A stretch of 36,140 nt of DNA. It comes from Ruminococcaceae bacterium UBA7147. GTDB taxonomy: Bacteria; Bacillota; Clostridia; Oscillospirales; Acutalibacteraceae. The stretch is taken from assembly GCA_002491825.1 (NCBI GenBank), contig DKWR01000066.1:4689-40828 (forward strand), given 5' to 3'. The position numbers and the translations under genes were made by a program. Of this stretch, positions 8,964 through 16,949 are shown one piece after another. The notes under the pieces are model-generated. The model saw only the letters and a program-made list of their open reading frames with translations, was not told the DNA's origin and did no database searches. Within the stretch, counting starts at the first letter, position 1. The number at the start of each line of letters is the position of its first letter.

Positions 8964-9197
8964 ATGAAAAAATTAAATTTATGTTTTACAAAAGAATGCC
9001 TTATGCGTGCCCTGCGCACATTTTTGCAGACTGCAATCGGCTATGTAATCACTAATGTGACGCTGTATTTCAGCGGAATAAATTTTGCCGATGGTGACGT
9101 GGTTAAAAACGCCTTAATCGGTCTTGCAATCTCTGCGCTTTCGGCAGGAGCGGCGGCAGTAATGAATATTGAAAAAGGGGAAGATAAAAGTGGCTAA
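8964..9197 (+). CDS. Small phage-type holin
   Basis: The 77-residue protein has two predicted membrane helices (about residues 14-33, LRTFLQTAIGYVITNVTLYF, and 46-66, VKNALIGLAISALSAGAAAV). They are joined by a short polar turn, and the C terminus is charged (NIEKGEDKSG). This is the usual layout of two-helix holins, which open the cytoplasmic membrane so that an endolysin can reach the cell wall. The start ATG 8964 is preceded by AAAGGA at 8950-8954. Its end overlaps the amidase start by 8 bases, which fits the tight coupling of holin and endolysin genes. Alternatives are another small bitopic membrane protein, but the cassette context makes a holin most likely. Confidence 0.7.
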   Translation: MKKLNLCFTKECLMRALRTFLQTAIGYVITNVTLYFSGINFADGDVVKNALIGLAISALSAGAAAVMNIEKGEDKSG

Positions 9198-9978
9198 AAG
9201 AATATATTTAAGCCCGTCAAATCAGTTTGCAAACTACTACGCAACAGGCAGCACAAATGAAATGGCACAGTGCGATAAAATTGCAAAGGCAACGGCAACT
9301 GCACTTAAAAGATGTGGCTTTGAAGTAAAGGTAGGCAGTTCCGGCGACAGTATGCAGAATCGCTGTAATGAATCCGACAGCTTTAACGCTGACGTTCATA
9401 TGCCGATTCACACAAATGCGTACAATGGACAGGTGACAGGCGGAACGAGAATTTTCTGCCTTAATTCAAACGGTAGAAAGGCTTGTCAGGCAGTTTTAAA
9501 AGAGCTTGGTAAAATCTCACCCGGCACAGCCGACAGCATAACCTATCAGACAGGACTTTATGAAATCAACGTGCCGAAAGCGCTCACCGTTTACGTTGAG
9601 TGTGAGTTTCACGATACAAAGACAGGCTCGGACTGGATTCGTAATAATATTACAAATATCGGCGAAGCAATCTGCAAGGGACTTTGCTCCTACTTCGGTG
9701 TGAAGTATAAATCAGCCTCAGCAGGCTCGGGCAATTCATCAACAGGCAGTTCAGGCACGTCATCAGCCTTTAAAAGCTATATCGTAAGAATTACACCCTC
9801 TGACGGCGTAAACATTCGAAAGGGTGCAGGAACAGACTACGCAATCGTAGGTGCAATCGCACAGGGCGGAGCATATACAATCGTTGCTGAAAAAACAGGC
9901 AAGGGCGCAAAAAAGTGGGGCAAGCTTAAAAGCGGTGCAGGCTGGATAGCCCTCGACTACACTGAAAAAATTAGATAA
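9190..9978 (+). CDS. N-acetylmuramoyl-L-alanine amidase (Amidase_3) with C-terminal SH3 domain; phage-type endolysin
   Basis: This probably cleaves the bond between N-acetylmuramic acid and L-alanine in peptidoglycan. The start is GTG 9190, giving 262 residues; GGGG at 9177-9180 is the likely ribosome binding site. The catalytic domain covers about residues 3-170, with MPIHTNAYNG (H74) and VECEFHD (E138) at the places of the conserved Amidase_3 zinc and catalytic motifs. The N-terminal motif is LSPSNQ (7-12), where cell-wall autolysins of this family have DPGHGG. That matches the prophage-endolysin branch but means the first histidine ligand is replaced. A Ser/Gly-rich linker (about 174-193) leads to a bacterial SH3 domain (about 197-262, VNIRKGAGTDYAIVGAI). 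No signal peptide is visible, consistent with holin-dependent release. Confidence 0.85.
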   Translation: MAKRIYLSPSNQFANYYATGSTNEMAQCDKIAKATATALKRCGFEVKVGSSGDSMQNRCNESDSFNADVHMPIHTNAYNGQVTGGTRIFCLNSNGRKACQAVLKELGKISPGTADSITYQTGLYEINVPKALTVYVECEFHDTKTGSDWIRNNITNIGEAICKGLCSYFGVKYKSASAGSGNSSTGSSGTSSAFKSYIVRITPSDGVNIRKGAGTDYAIVGAIAQGGAYTIVAEKTGKGAKKWGKLKSGAGWIALDYTEKIR

Positions 9979-10010
9979 TAACTCGTGCAACAGAATAATT
10001 TTTAATAAGG

Positions 10011-10046
10011 AAACCGACTTGTTTTTGAGTCGGTTTCTTTTTATTT
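10011..10046 (+). terminator. Rho-independent terminator after the amidase gene
   Basis: AAACCGACT (10011-10019) pairs with AGTCGGTTT (10028-10036) around an eight-base loop and is followed by CTTTTTATTT. It closes the three-gene lysis cassette. Confidence 0.88.
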
Positions 10047-10121
10047 AGCTCAAAATTCCGATAGCAACCGCAAATGCAACGCAAAGTAGCGAAAAATATC
10101 CGTCTTGTAAACCCGAATTGC

Positions 10122-10150
10122 TTGTGTAGCAAAGTTGTTTTTTCTATAAT
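10122..10150 (+). promoter_or_regulatory. Vegetative promoter for the CPBP protease-MFS pair
   Basis: TTGTGT (10122-10127) and TATAAT (10145-10150) are separated by 17 bases. The -10 matches consensus and lies 13 bases upstream of the ribosome binding site. A small dyad, TTGCT and AGCAA, overlaps the -35 (10118-10132) and could be an operator. Confidence 0.65.
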
Positions 10151-10178
10151 CGAGGTATCAAAAAAGGAGGTTCGTTTG

Positions 10179-11030
10179 ATGAACGGATACAAGTATAAAC
10201 CGATTAGATTTTATATTATTTGCTTTGCGGTTACGTGGCTGTTATGGATTTCAGCGGCAGTATTAAGCAGTCTTGGTGATGAGAACGGCATTTCAATGAT
10301 ACTTATGCTTTTCGGACTTTTCACTCCTGCCGTAACAGCAATAGTAACTGTTGCAACATCTAAAAGCAAAGCAATGAAAAACGACTTGAAACGCAAGCTT
10401 GTCGGATTTTACAGAATAAAGCCGCTCAATATTCTGATTGCAGTTCTGAGCTTTGCGCTTATAGTTGTCTGCTCAATTTTGCTGTCATTGCTTTTTGGTC
10501 AGTCAACGGAGCAGTTTGCTTTTACAGAGGACTTTTCATTTTCAATCGGCGGAACATCGGCTCTGCTTACAATTTTACTTGCCTCGGTGATAGAGGAGCT
10601 TGGTTGGAGAGGCTACGGCGAGGACTCTGTAGCGTCGTATTTTACTTGGTTTACCGAGTCGATAATTTTCGGCTGTATATGGGCACTGTGGCACTTGCCG
10701 CTGTTCTGGATTGAGGGAACATATCACTATGGATTAAGAGAATTAGGCATAGGATATATGCTCAATTTTCTGATTAGCGTTGTACCGATGGGCTTTCTGA
10801 CAACGTGGGTGTATGTCAAAAACAACCGCAGTATGCTTGCGTGCATAATTTTTCACCTTTTTGTAAACACAATGCAGGAGAAAATCGCTATGACTCCCCA
10901 GACAAAATGCGTAGAAACAATTGTTGTTACTATTGCGGCGGTAATAGTTGTTATGTTAAATAAAGAAATGTTTTTTGAGAGAAAGCATATTGGTAATATT
11001 CTCTGCGAGAAAAAAGAAACGAGGGATTAA
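10179..11030 (+). CDS. CPBP-family intramembrane metalloprotease (CAAX protease / Abi family)
   Basis: The 283-residue polytopic membrane protein has about eight hydrophobic segments. The family catalytic motifs are intact: EExxxR as EELGWR (139-144), a histidine in WALWHLPLFW (H172), and H226 with N230 in HLFVN. These residues form the metal site of glutamic-type CPBP proteases. Bacterial members process membrane substrates or confer self-immunity to bacteriocins, and the specific substrate cannot be read here. The start ATG 10179 has AAAGGAGG at 10163-10170; upstream in-frame starts lack such a site and would lie in the promoter. The MFS gene begins one base after the stop region, so the two form an operon. 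This is not the type II CAAX processing of eukaryotes. Confidence 0.85.
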   Translation: MNGYKYKPIRFYIICFAVTWLLWISAAVLSSLGDENGISMILMLFGLFTPAVTAIVTVATSKSKAMKNDLKRKLVGFYRIKPLNILIAVLSFALIVVCSILLSLLFGQSTEQFAFTEDFSFSIGGTSALLTILLASVIEELGWRGYGEDSVASYFTWFTESIIFGCIWALWHLPLFWIEGTYHYGLRELGIGYMLNFLISVVPMGFLTTWVYVKNNRSMLACIIFHLFVNTMQEKIAMTPQTKCVETIVVTIAAVIVVMLNKEMFFERKHIGNILCEKKETRD

Positions 11031-11031
11031 T

Positions 11032-12282
11032 ATGAAACAAAGACGTTTTTCAAAGGATTTCAGGCTTGTTATCATCGGACAGATAATTTCACTTTTCGGC
11101 AACGCCGCAATAAGATTTTCACTTCCGCTTTATTTGCTCAATATAACAGGTTCGTCTGCACTCTACGGAACTGTAACAGCCTGCGCATTTATCCCCACAA
11201 TTCTGCTCTCACCGATTGGCGGAATTATTGCAGACAGGGTTAACAAGCGAAATATTATGGTCGTGCTCGACTTCTTTACTGCGGCGATTGTCATAGCATT
11301 TTCTTTGCTTATGGAAACCGTAAACATTGTTGTTCTGCTCACGATTGCGCTTATGCTTTTATACGGAATTGCAGGGGCATATCAGCCTTCTGTTCAGGCG
11401 AGTATTCCTGCACTTGTGAGTGAAGAAAACTATATGGCGGCAAATTCCGTTATCAACGCTGTAAGCTCGTTAGCAAACCTTTTAGGTCCTGTTCTCGGCG
11501 GAATACTCTACAGCGTTTACGGCTTAAAACCAGTACTCCTTGTGTGCATTGTCTGCTTTGTAATTTCAGCAGTTATGGAAATTTTCATTAAGATTCCGTT
11601 TCAAAAGCAGACGTCAGACGGCAGTATTCTGAATATAGCAAAGAAAGATTTTGCCGAAAGCATACGCTTTATTTACAAAGAAAAACCGATAATCGGAAAA
11701 GGCTTGCTCATAGTTTGTGCAATTAATCTTTTTATGTCGTCAATGATTATTGTCGGTCTGCCTTATCTCGTGACCGAGGTGCTTGACTTTGATTCTGTAT
11801 GTGCAAATCAGCTCTGCGGCTTTGCACAGGGTGCACTTGCCGTAGGCGGACTGGCAGGCGGAGTTTGCGCAGGAGTTTTTGGCAAAAGGCTTAATATTCA
11901 GAAGTCGGGAAATCTGCTTGCTGTTTGTGCGCTGACGGTGTTTCCTATGGGAATTTCGCTTATGATATTTTCTTTTGCGGAATTAAGCTACATTGTCATA
12001 ACTCTCTGCTGTATGATTATTATGGTGTTTTCAACAATCTTTACAATTCAGATGATGTCGTTTGTTCAGACGGAAACTCCGCAGAATTTAATCGGAAAGG
12101 TATATTCGGTGATTCTGACAGTTTGTATGTGTGCCCAGCCTGTCGGAAGTGCGCTTTACGGAATCCTCTTTGAATTAAGCGGCGGATTTGAATATACAGT
12201 CGTATTATTTGCAGGGGCAGCATCGCTGATAGTTGCCTTGTGTACAAAAGTAATTTATAAAAAGCTTCCTAAAACAGCTTAA
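11032..12282 (+). CDS. MFS transporter, MefA-like drug/efflux type
   Basis: This is a probable proton-coupled exporter of the major facilitator superfamily. The 416 residues contain about twelve hydrophobic helices. The MFS motif A region is GGIIADRVNKRNIMVVLD in the loop after helix 2. Two six-helix halves are separated by a charged central loop (about residues 190-225). The N terminus (RRFSKDFRLVIIGQIISLFGNAAIRFSLPLYLL) resembles the MFS_3 group that includes macrolide efflux pumps. Substrate is not inferable. The start ATG 11032 lies two bases after the CPBP gene stop, with GAGGG at 11021-11025. Expression is probably from the promoter at 10122-10150. A shared terminator follows. Confidence 0.82.
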   Translation: MKQRRFSKDFRLVIIGQIISLFGNAAIRFSLPLYLLNITGSSALYGTVTACAFIPTILLSPIGGIIADRVNKRNIMVVLDFFTAAIVIAFSLLMETVNIVVLLTIALMLLYGIAGAYQPSVQASIPALVSEENYMAANSVINAVSSLANLLGPVLGGILYSVYGLKPVLLVCIVCFVISAVMEIFIKIPFQKQTSDGSILNIAKKDFAESIRFIYKEKPIIGKGLLIVCAINLFMSSMIIVGLPYLVTEVLDFDSVCANQLCGFAQGALAVGGLAGGVCAGVFGKRLNIQKSGNLLAVCALTVFPMGISLMIFSFAELSYIVITLCCMIIMVFSTIFTIQMMSFVQTETPQNLIGKVYSVILTVCMCAQPVGSALYGILFELSGGFEYTVVLFAGAASLIVALCTKVIYKKLPKTA

Positions 12283-12291
12283 TGTAAAACA

Positions 12292-12323
12292 AATGGGCTG
12301 CCGGATTGACAGCCCATTGTTAT
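12292..12323. terminator. Bidirectional terminator between convergent operons
   Basis: AATGGGCTG (12292-12300) pairs with CAGCCCATT (12310-12318) around a nine-base loop. TGTTATTT follows on the plus strand and TGTTTTAC follows the stem on the minus strand. It can end both the MFS transcript and the opposing ABC permease transcript. Confidence 0.8.
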
Positions 12324-12344
12324 TTATCAGAAAATACTTTAATT

Positions 12345-13937
12345 TTACAGCGAAGCAAAAATTTTAGCTCCTTTATTTTTCAGCCACATCATAGTCAGTA
12401 GGCAAGCGGCGGCGAGCAACACGGTAATAATAATCAGATATACCAAAGGCGGTATAAATGTCATTACCAAGAAATACAAAGCTCCGAGCAGTAACACAAT
12501 AGCCCATCCGCCGAACAGTGCAAACAAAACTCCTGTACTCTGTTTTATCGGCACAATCTCACTTGTCCAGTCAAGATTGGGTGATTTCAGATTTATCACC
12601 AGACCGAGCTCCGCCGAAAGAATAACGAATAAAAAGCAAAAGACCGGAATCAGAATTGCGTAGATCAGTGAGGGAGTGATTAGAATTTCAACAGCGGCAA
12701 TTAAAATTGCAAGCGGAGGAATTGTCAGGACAATGTGCAGATTCAGTTTTGCACGTAAAACCTGCCAGGCGGTTACGGGAAGCGACTGCACAATCCATAT
12801 GTTTTTACCCTCAAGAGATACAGATGGAGCCGTAATGTCATTCATTGACGAAATCAGACACAGCATACCGCAGGCTATAAGCGCAACAATACCTTCTGCC
12901 TGTGCAAAAACAGTTGTAATTTGCGTTATAAAATCAGTATTGAAGAACAGCGCAACAGCGGCGGCTATCATCAAAACGATTCCCATACCGCAGTTAAGCA
13001 TATAGGTTGAGCTTTTCGTGAAGCGATTAAGCTCTCTGCGGAAAAGCGCACTGCCAGCATTGCCGGCTTTAATAGCCTGAGCAGTATATTTTTTCTTTTT
13101 CTCACCCTTGTTTGTTGTTACAATTTTAATATAGCTTTTTGAAAGTACAAAATATATAATTCCGAAAAGTACGGCAATTACAGCAAGAACAATTAAGAAT
13201 GAAAGAATATTTCCTGTAAACGCACTGCCGATAATATAAAGCGGATAAAGAGTGTTATGAAGCTCCTTTCCGGCAGCGGCAGCTTGTTCAATAAAGCCTC
13301 CCATCAGGCTTGAAGCCTGTGAGAAGAAGTAATAATACGCACCGAAAAATACAAGTGAAACAGCAACGGCAATAAAGCTTTTGTTTTTAGTCTTTTTGCT
13401 GATGAAGGCAACAATCCAACCTACAATGGCAGATAAAGCCAGTACAAAAATTGAAACGATTAAAGTTGTGAGTATTGAGAAGATAACTCCTGTAACGCTT
13501 GCCTTGCCGAATATAAAGTAAATCACCAGCGCAGGAAGCATAACAAGCATCTCGTAAATAAGTCCCATTGCATAAACGCCGAGAAGTCTTACAAACAGAA
13601 GTGTACTCGGTTTAATAGGCATTGAAAGAAGCATATCGTTGTCCTTTGCCTGATAAAGACTTGAGTTTGCATTGAAAGCGCAGCCGAAGGTTCCAAGCAA
13701 AACGCCGATAAGACTTGTTACAGCAAAGTACAGCCAATCAAGACCGGCAGATGTGAAAGCTATGCACATACCCAATGAAAGAGCTGCAAATACTGCGGCA
13801 ATAATGCCGAACAAAATTATATATGTGATAATCATTCCTGCCAATTTTCCGCCTTTGAAAGAAGCGTTCTTCTTTTTATCGTGCCATAAAAAGGAGAACA
13901 TTTCGGTTAACTGCTTTTTAAATAACGCCTTAATCAT
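12345..13937 (-). CDS. ABC-2 type exporter, large permease subunit
   Basis: The 530-residue integral membrane protein forms the translocation path for the ATPase encoded just upstream. Hydrophobic helices occur throughout, roughly a dozen, beginning near residues 33-55 (IITYIILFGIIAAVFAALSL). A cytoplasmic segment carries KDNDMLLSMPIKPSTLL, characteristic of this Firmicutes permease group. A basic loop (about residues 270-290) separates the halves. The start is ATG 13937 (minus), which overlaps the end of the ATPase gene by 8 bases. A longer in-frame reading extends upstream but runs through the ATPase gene in another frame. The substrate is unknown. Comparable pairs export peptides or antimicrobials, or act in envelope stress responses. 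Confidence 0.8.
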   Translation of the reverse strand: MIKALFKKQLTEMFSFLWHDKKKNASFKGGKLAGMIITYIILFGIIAAVFAALSLGMCIAFTSAGLDWLYFAVTSLIGVLLGTFGCAFNANSSLYQAKDNDMLLSMPIKPSTLLFVRLLGVYAMGLIYEMLVMLPALVIYFIFGKASVTGVIFSILTTLIVSIFVLALSAIVGWIVAFISKKTKNKSFIAVAVSLVFFGAYYYFFSQASSLMGGFIEQAAAAGKELHNTLYPLYIIGSAFTGNILSFLIVLAVIAVLFGIIYFVLSKSYIKIVTTNKGEKKKKYTAQAIKAGNAGSALFRRELNRFTKSSTYMLNCGMGIVLMIAAAVALFFNTDFITQITTVFAQAEGIVALIACGMLCLISSMNDITAPSVSLEGKNIWIVQSLPVTAWQVLRAKLNLHIVLTIPPLAILIAAVEILITPSLIYAILIPVFCFLFVILSAELGLVINLKSPNLDWTSEIVPIKQSTGVLFALFGGWAIVLLLGALYFLVMTFIPPLVYLIIITVLLAAACLLTMMWLKNKGAKIFASL

Positions 13938-14655
13938 TTTTATCCTCCGAATTTTCCTCAAGCTCAAGGAATACATCTTCAAGCGAAGTATTGCCCTTAA
14001 CCTCTTCCATAGTTCCCGAAACAAGCAGCTTGCCGCCCTTGATGATTGCAACCTTGTCACAAAGCTTTTCGGCAACTTCAAGCACGTGAGTGGAGAAGAA
14101 TATTGCTCCTCCGTTGTCACAGAACTCTCTCATTGTCTGTTTAAGGTTGTGTGCGGCAACAGGGTCAAGACCGACAAAAGGCTCGTCCATAATAATAAGC
14201 TTTGGTTCGTGAACGAGCGCAGAAATTACCGCAAGCTTCTGCTTCATACCGTGTGAATAGGAGCTGACGGGCTGTGCAAGGTCATTGGTAAGTCCGAACA
14301 AATCAGCGTATTTATGAATGCGCTCCATACGGACATCAGAGGCGATTCCGAAAATATCACAAATAAAATTAAGAAATTTAATTCCGCTCATATAATCATA
14401 CAAATCAGGGTTGTCGGGAATGTAGGCAAGCTTTGATTTGCATTCAATCGGGTTGTCCTTTATTGATACACCGTCAATATGAATTTCACCGCTGTCAAAT
14501 TCAAGAATTCCGCAGCAGGATTTAATTGTCGTTGTCTTGCCTGCTCCGTTGTGACCGATAAAGCCGTAGATTTCTCCGGGCTTAATGTGCAGAGATAAAT
14601 CATCAACAGCCTTTTTCTCGCCGTAGATTTTTGTTAAATGCTCAATTTTAAGCAT
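13930..14655 (-). CDS. ABC transporter ATP-binding protein, exporter type
   Basis: The 241-residue nucleotide-binding protein powers the adjacent permease. Walker A GHNGAGKT is at residues 34-41, the signature is the variant YSHGMKQKL, and Walker B with the catalytic glutamate is LIIMDEPFVGLDP. The switch histidine is in FFSTHVLE. The variant signature and the CCGILEFDSGEI region fit the exporter-type, EcsA/NatA-like family. The start ATG at 14655 (minus) has GGAGGAAA at 14662-14669. It is the first gene of a two-gene operon read from the promoter at 14722-14750 and overlaps the permease gene by 8 bases. The substrate cannot be predicted. Confidence 0.9.
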   Translation of the reverse strand: MLKIEHLTKIYGEKKAVDDLSLHIKPGEIYGFIGHNGAGKTTTIKSCCGILEFDSGEIHIDGVSIKDNPIECKSKLAYIPDNPDLYDYMSGIKFLNFICDIFGIASDVRMERIHKYADLFGLTNDLAQPVSSYSHGMKQKLAVISALVHEPKLIIMDEPFVGLDPVAAHNLKQTMREFCDNGGAIFFSTHVLEVAEKLCDKVAIIKGGKLLVSGTMEEVKGNTSLEDVFLELEENSEDKND

Positions 14656-14721
14656 AATCGTTTCCTCCGTAACAGAATTATAGAATATTGTTTTATAATG
14701 AATAAAAACAATTTCGACATA

Positions 14722-14750
14722 ATTATAGCATAAACACCGGAATATAACAA
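14722..14750 (-). promoter_or_regulatory. Promoter of the ABC exporter operon, with downstream dyad
   Basis: On the minus strand TTGTTA (14750-14745) and TATAAT (14727-14722) are separated by 17 bases, with an extended TG one base before the -10. Downstream of the expected start, 14690-14709 forms a near-dyad, GTTTTAT against ATAAAAAC. That is a plausible operator for a GntR/YtrA-type repressor, although none is encoded in the window. Confidence 0.7.
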
Positions 14751-14811
14751 CAAATTTATCTAATTTTTACATAAATCTTTCATAATTTCTACTGCTATTT
14801 CTCGGAAAACA

Positions 14812-14851
14812 GAAATAAAACAAAGCTCCCGAATCGGAAAACGGGAGCTTT
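14812..14851 (-). terminator. Rho-independent terminator of glyQS
   Basis: AAAGCTCCCG (14822-14831) pairs with CGGGAGCTTT (14842-14851): ten pairs with a ten-base loop. Read on the minus strand it is followed by GTTTTATTTC, so it ends glyQS transcripts before the ABC promoter. Confidence 0.85.
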
Positions 14852-14874
14852 AAAACTTCTATTACTTTGATTAA

Positions 14875-16251
14875 TCAGAATTTAATCTTCTCGGCAATGT
14901 ACTCGCTTAACTTATCAATAGCAACTCTTTCCTGCTGCATTGTGTCACGGTCACGAACAGTCACACAGCCGTCCTCAATTGAGTCAAAGTCGTAAGTAAT
15001 GCAGAACGGTGTTCCGATTTCGTCCTGACGTCTGTAACGCTTGCCGATTGAGCCTGCATCGTCGTAGTCAACCATAAAGTCCTTGGTAAGCATTTCATAA
15101 ACTTCCTCTGCTTTTTCGTTGAGCTTTTTAGACAACGGAAGAACAGCGGCTTTAAACGGAGCAAGTGCAGGGTGGAAATGCATAACAACTCTTGTGTCCT
15201 TTTCGTCAATAACTTCTTCGTCATAAGCCTCAACAACGAGAGCGAGGAAAAGACGTTCAACACCGAGCGAAGGTTCAATAACATAAGGAATGTACTTCTC
15301 GTTAGTTGTCTGGTCAAAGTATTCAAGTGCCTTGCCGCTTGTATTGCTGTGCTGTGTAAGGTCGTAGTCTGTTCTGTCGGCAACGCCCCAGAGCTCGCCC
15401 CAGCCGAACGGGAAGAGATATTCAAAGTCTGTAGTAGCCTTTGAATAGAAGCAAAGCTCCTCGGGGGAGTGGTCACGCAGACGGAGATTTTCTTCCTTGA
15501 TGTTGAGCGAATAGAGGAAGTCACGGCAGAAGCCTCTCCAGTACTCAAACCATTCAAGGTCAGTGCCGGGTTTGCAGAAGAATTCAAGCTCCATCTGCTC
15601 AAATTCACGCACACGGAAAATGAAGTTACCGGGAGTAATTTCGTTACGGAAGCTCTTGCCGACCTGCGCAACGCCGAACGGAATTTTCTTGCGGCTTGTT
15701 CTCTGAATGTTAGAGAAGTTTACAAAAATGCCCTGTGCAGTTTCAGGACGAAGATAAATTTCATTTTTGCTGTCCTCGGTAACACCCTGGAATGTCTTGA
15801 ACATAAGATTGAACTGACGAATGTCTGTAAAATTATGCTTGCCGCAGTTGGGGCAGGGAATAGCCTTTTCCTTGATGTAGTCCATCATCTGCTGATTAGT
15901 CCAGCCTGCAACGTTTGTGTCGTCAAAATCCTCAATAAGGTTGTCGGCACGGTGACGTGTTTTACATTCCTTACAGTCCATAAGAGGGTCGGAAAATCCG
16001 CCGAGGTGGCCTGACGCAACCCAGGTCTGCGGATTCATAAGAATAGCAGAGTCAAGACCTACGTTGTATTTGTTTTCCTGAACGAACTTTTTAAGCCAGG
16101 CGTTCTTGATGTTGTTTTTAAGAGCCATACCGAGCGGACCGTAATCCCAAGTGTTTGCAAGACCGCCGTAGATTTCAGAGCCCGGATATACAAAACCTCT
16201 GCCTTTGCAAAGGGCAACGATTTTGTCCATAGTCTTTTTTGTATTTTCCAT
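14875..16251 (-). CDS. glyQS: Glycine--tRNA ligase, single-chain dimeric type
   Basis: This attaches glycine to tRNA-Gly. It is the archaeal/eukaryotic-type alpha2 class II enzyme rather than the bacterial alpha2beta2 GlyQ/GlyS form. With the start ATG 16251 (minus) it has 458 residues; GAGG at 16259-16262 is the ribosome binding site. The sequence shows CKGRGFVYPGSEIYGG at the N terminus. Two cysteine pairs (C93/C96, C133/C136) probably bind zinc in the insertion. YLRPETAQGIF is followed by class II motif 2 around FRVREFEQMELEFF, motif 3 GVERLFLALV, and a C-terminal anticodon-binding domain from about residue 360. Transcription starts from a strong promoter at 16291-16319. No T-box leader fits into the short upstream space. 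A tRNA-Gly gene occurs at 29353. Confidence 0.96.
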   Translation of the reverse strand: MENTKKTMDKIVALCKGRGFVYPGSEIYGGLANTWDYGPLGMALKNNIKNAWLKKFVQENKYNVGLDSAILMNPQTWVASGHLGGFSDPLMDCKECKTRHRADNLIEDFDDTNVAGWTNQQMMDYIKEKAIPCPNCGKHNFTDIRQFNLMFKTFQGVTEDSKNEIYLRPETAQGIFVNFSNIQRTSRKKIPFGVAQVGKSFRNEITPGNFIFRVREFEQMELEFFCKPGTDLEWFEYWRGFCRDFLYSLNIKEENLRLRDHSPEELCFYSKATTDFEYLFPFGWGELWGVADRTDYDLTQHSNTSGKALEYFDQTTNEKYIPYVIEPSLGVERLFLALVVEAYDEEVIDEKDTRVVMHFHPALAPFKAAVLPLSKKLNEKAEEVYEMLTKDFMVDYDDAGSIGKRYRRQDEIGTPFCITYDFDSIEDGCVTVRDRDTMQQERVAIDKLSEYIAEKIKF

Positions 16252-16290
16252 AAAAGTAACCTCATTTCCGATAGAATATATACAATAAAA

Positions 16291-16319
16291 ATAATACAAT
16301 TATTTTCCTCTTGTGTCAA
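16291..16319 (-). promoter_or_regulatory. Promoter of glyQS
   Basis: On the minus strand a consensus TTGACA (16319-16314) and TATTAT (16296-16291) are separated by 17 bases, about 40 bases upstream of the glyQS start codon. Confidence 0.8.
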
Positions 16320-16363
16320 GAGTTTATGCCAAACAGAAATTTATTCGCAGTTTATTATAAATA

Positions 16364-16392
16364 TTGCTTATTTCCCTTATTTGTGATATAAT
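16364..16392 (+). promoter_or_regulatory. Promoter of the ruvC operon
   Basis: TTGCTT (16364-16369) and consensus TATAAT (16387-16392) are separated by 17 bases, with an extended TG at 16384-16385. It is divergent from the glyQS promoter, the two -35 boxes lying 44 bases apart. Confidence 0.82.
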
Positions 16393-16441
16393 AACTAAAA
16401 TTGCGTTAGTTTACCCTTTTGAGAATTGCGGAGGTAGAATT

Positions 16442-16948
16442 TTGGTAGTATTCGGAATTGACCCCGGCTATGCGATAGTCGGCTGGGGAGCAATCAGCTT
16501 TAAGTCAAATACATATAAGGCTCTCGGCTACGGTTCTGTTGAAACGCAGGCTCATACCGACTTTAACCAAAGGCTTGAATATATTTATGACGAGCTGTAC
16601 GCAATACTCAACCGTTGCCGTCCCGACGCACTTGCAATCGAAAGACTGTATTTTCAGACAAACCAGAAAACTGCAATCAAGGTTGCACAGGCGAGGGGAG
16701 TAACTCTCCTTGCGGCACAAAAGCTGAAAATACCGATTTTCGAGTACACTCCGCTGCAGGTTAAAACAGCCGTAACAGGATACGGCAAGGCGAAAAAACC
16801 ACAGGTTATGGAAATGACACGCAGACTTTTAAAGCTTGACGAAGTGCCGAAGCCCGACGATACAGCCGACGCACTTGCAATTGCAATCTGTCACGCACAG
16901 GCGGCTGGCTCGGATTTACGGCAGGCAATGTTCAGGAAAGGATTATAA
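16442..16948 (+). CDS. ruvC: Crossover junction endodeoxyribonuclease RuvC
   Basis: RuvC is the dimeric resolvase that nicks Holliday junctions symmetrically in the RuvABC complex. The start is TTG 16442, with GGAGGT at 16430-16435; the next residues VVFGIDPG are the conserved N terminus. The 168-residue product has the normal family length. The RNase H-like fold shows acidic residues D7 (GIDPG), the glutamate in AIERLYF, and the C-terminal aspartates in KPDDTADALAIAICHA. A longer reading upstream would run into the promoter, so it is rejected. ruvA starts one base after the stop. The ruvC-ruvA-ruvB order is usual for Clostridia. Confidence 0.95.
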   Translation: MVVFGIDPGYAIVGWGAISFKSNTYKALGYGSVETQAHTDFNQRLEYIYDELYAILNRCRPDALAIERLYFQTNQKTAIKVAQARGVTLLAAQKLKIPIFEYTPLQVKTAVTGYGKAKKPQVMEMTRRLLKLDEVPKPDDTADALAIAICHAQAAGSDLRQAMFRKGL

Positions 16949-16949
16949 A

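Noticed and set aside
12676..13005. Plus-strand 109-codon frame inside the ABC permease gene
   Set aside because: It is antisense to a well-supported membrane protein gene, with no ribosome binding site and no family resemblance.
14961..15671. Minus-strand 236-codon frame in a second frame of glyQS
   Set aside because: It is Ser/Leu/Arg/Thr-rich out-of-frame translation of the conserved synthetase, without its own start signal.
16252..16360. T-box riboswitch for glyQS
   Set aside because: The space between promoter and start codon is only about 40 bases, too short for a T-box, and no antiterminator sequence is seen.
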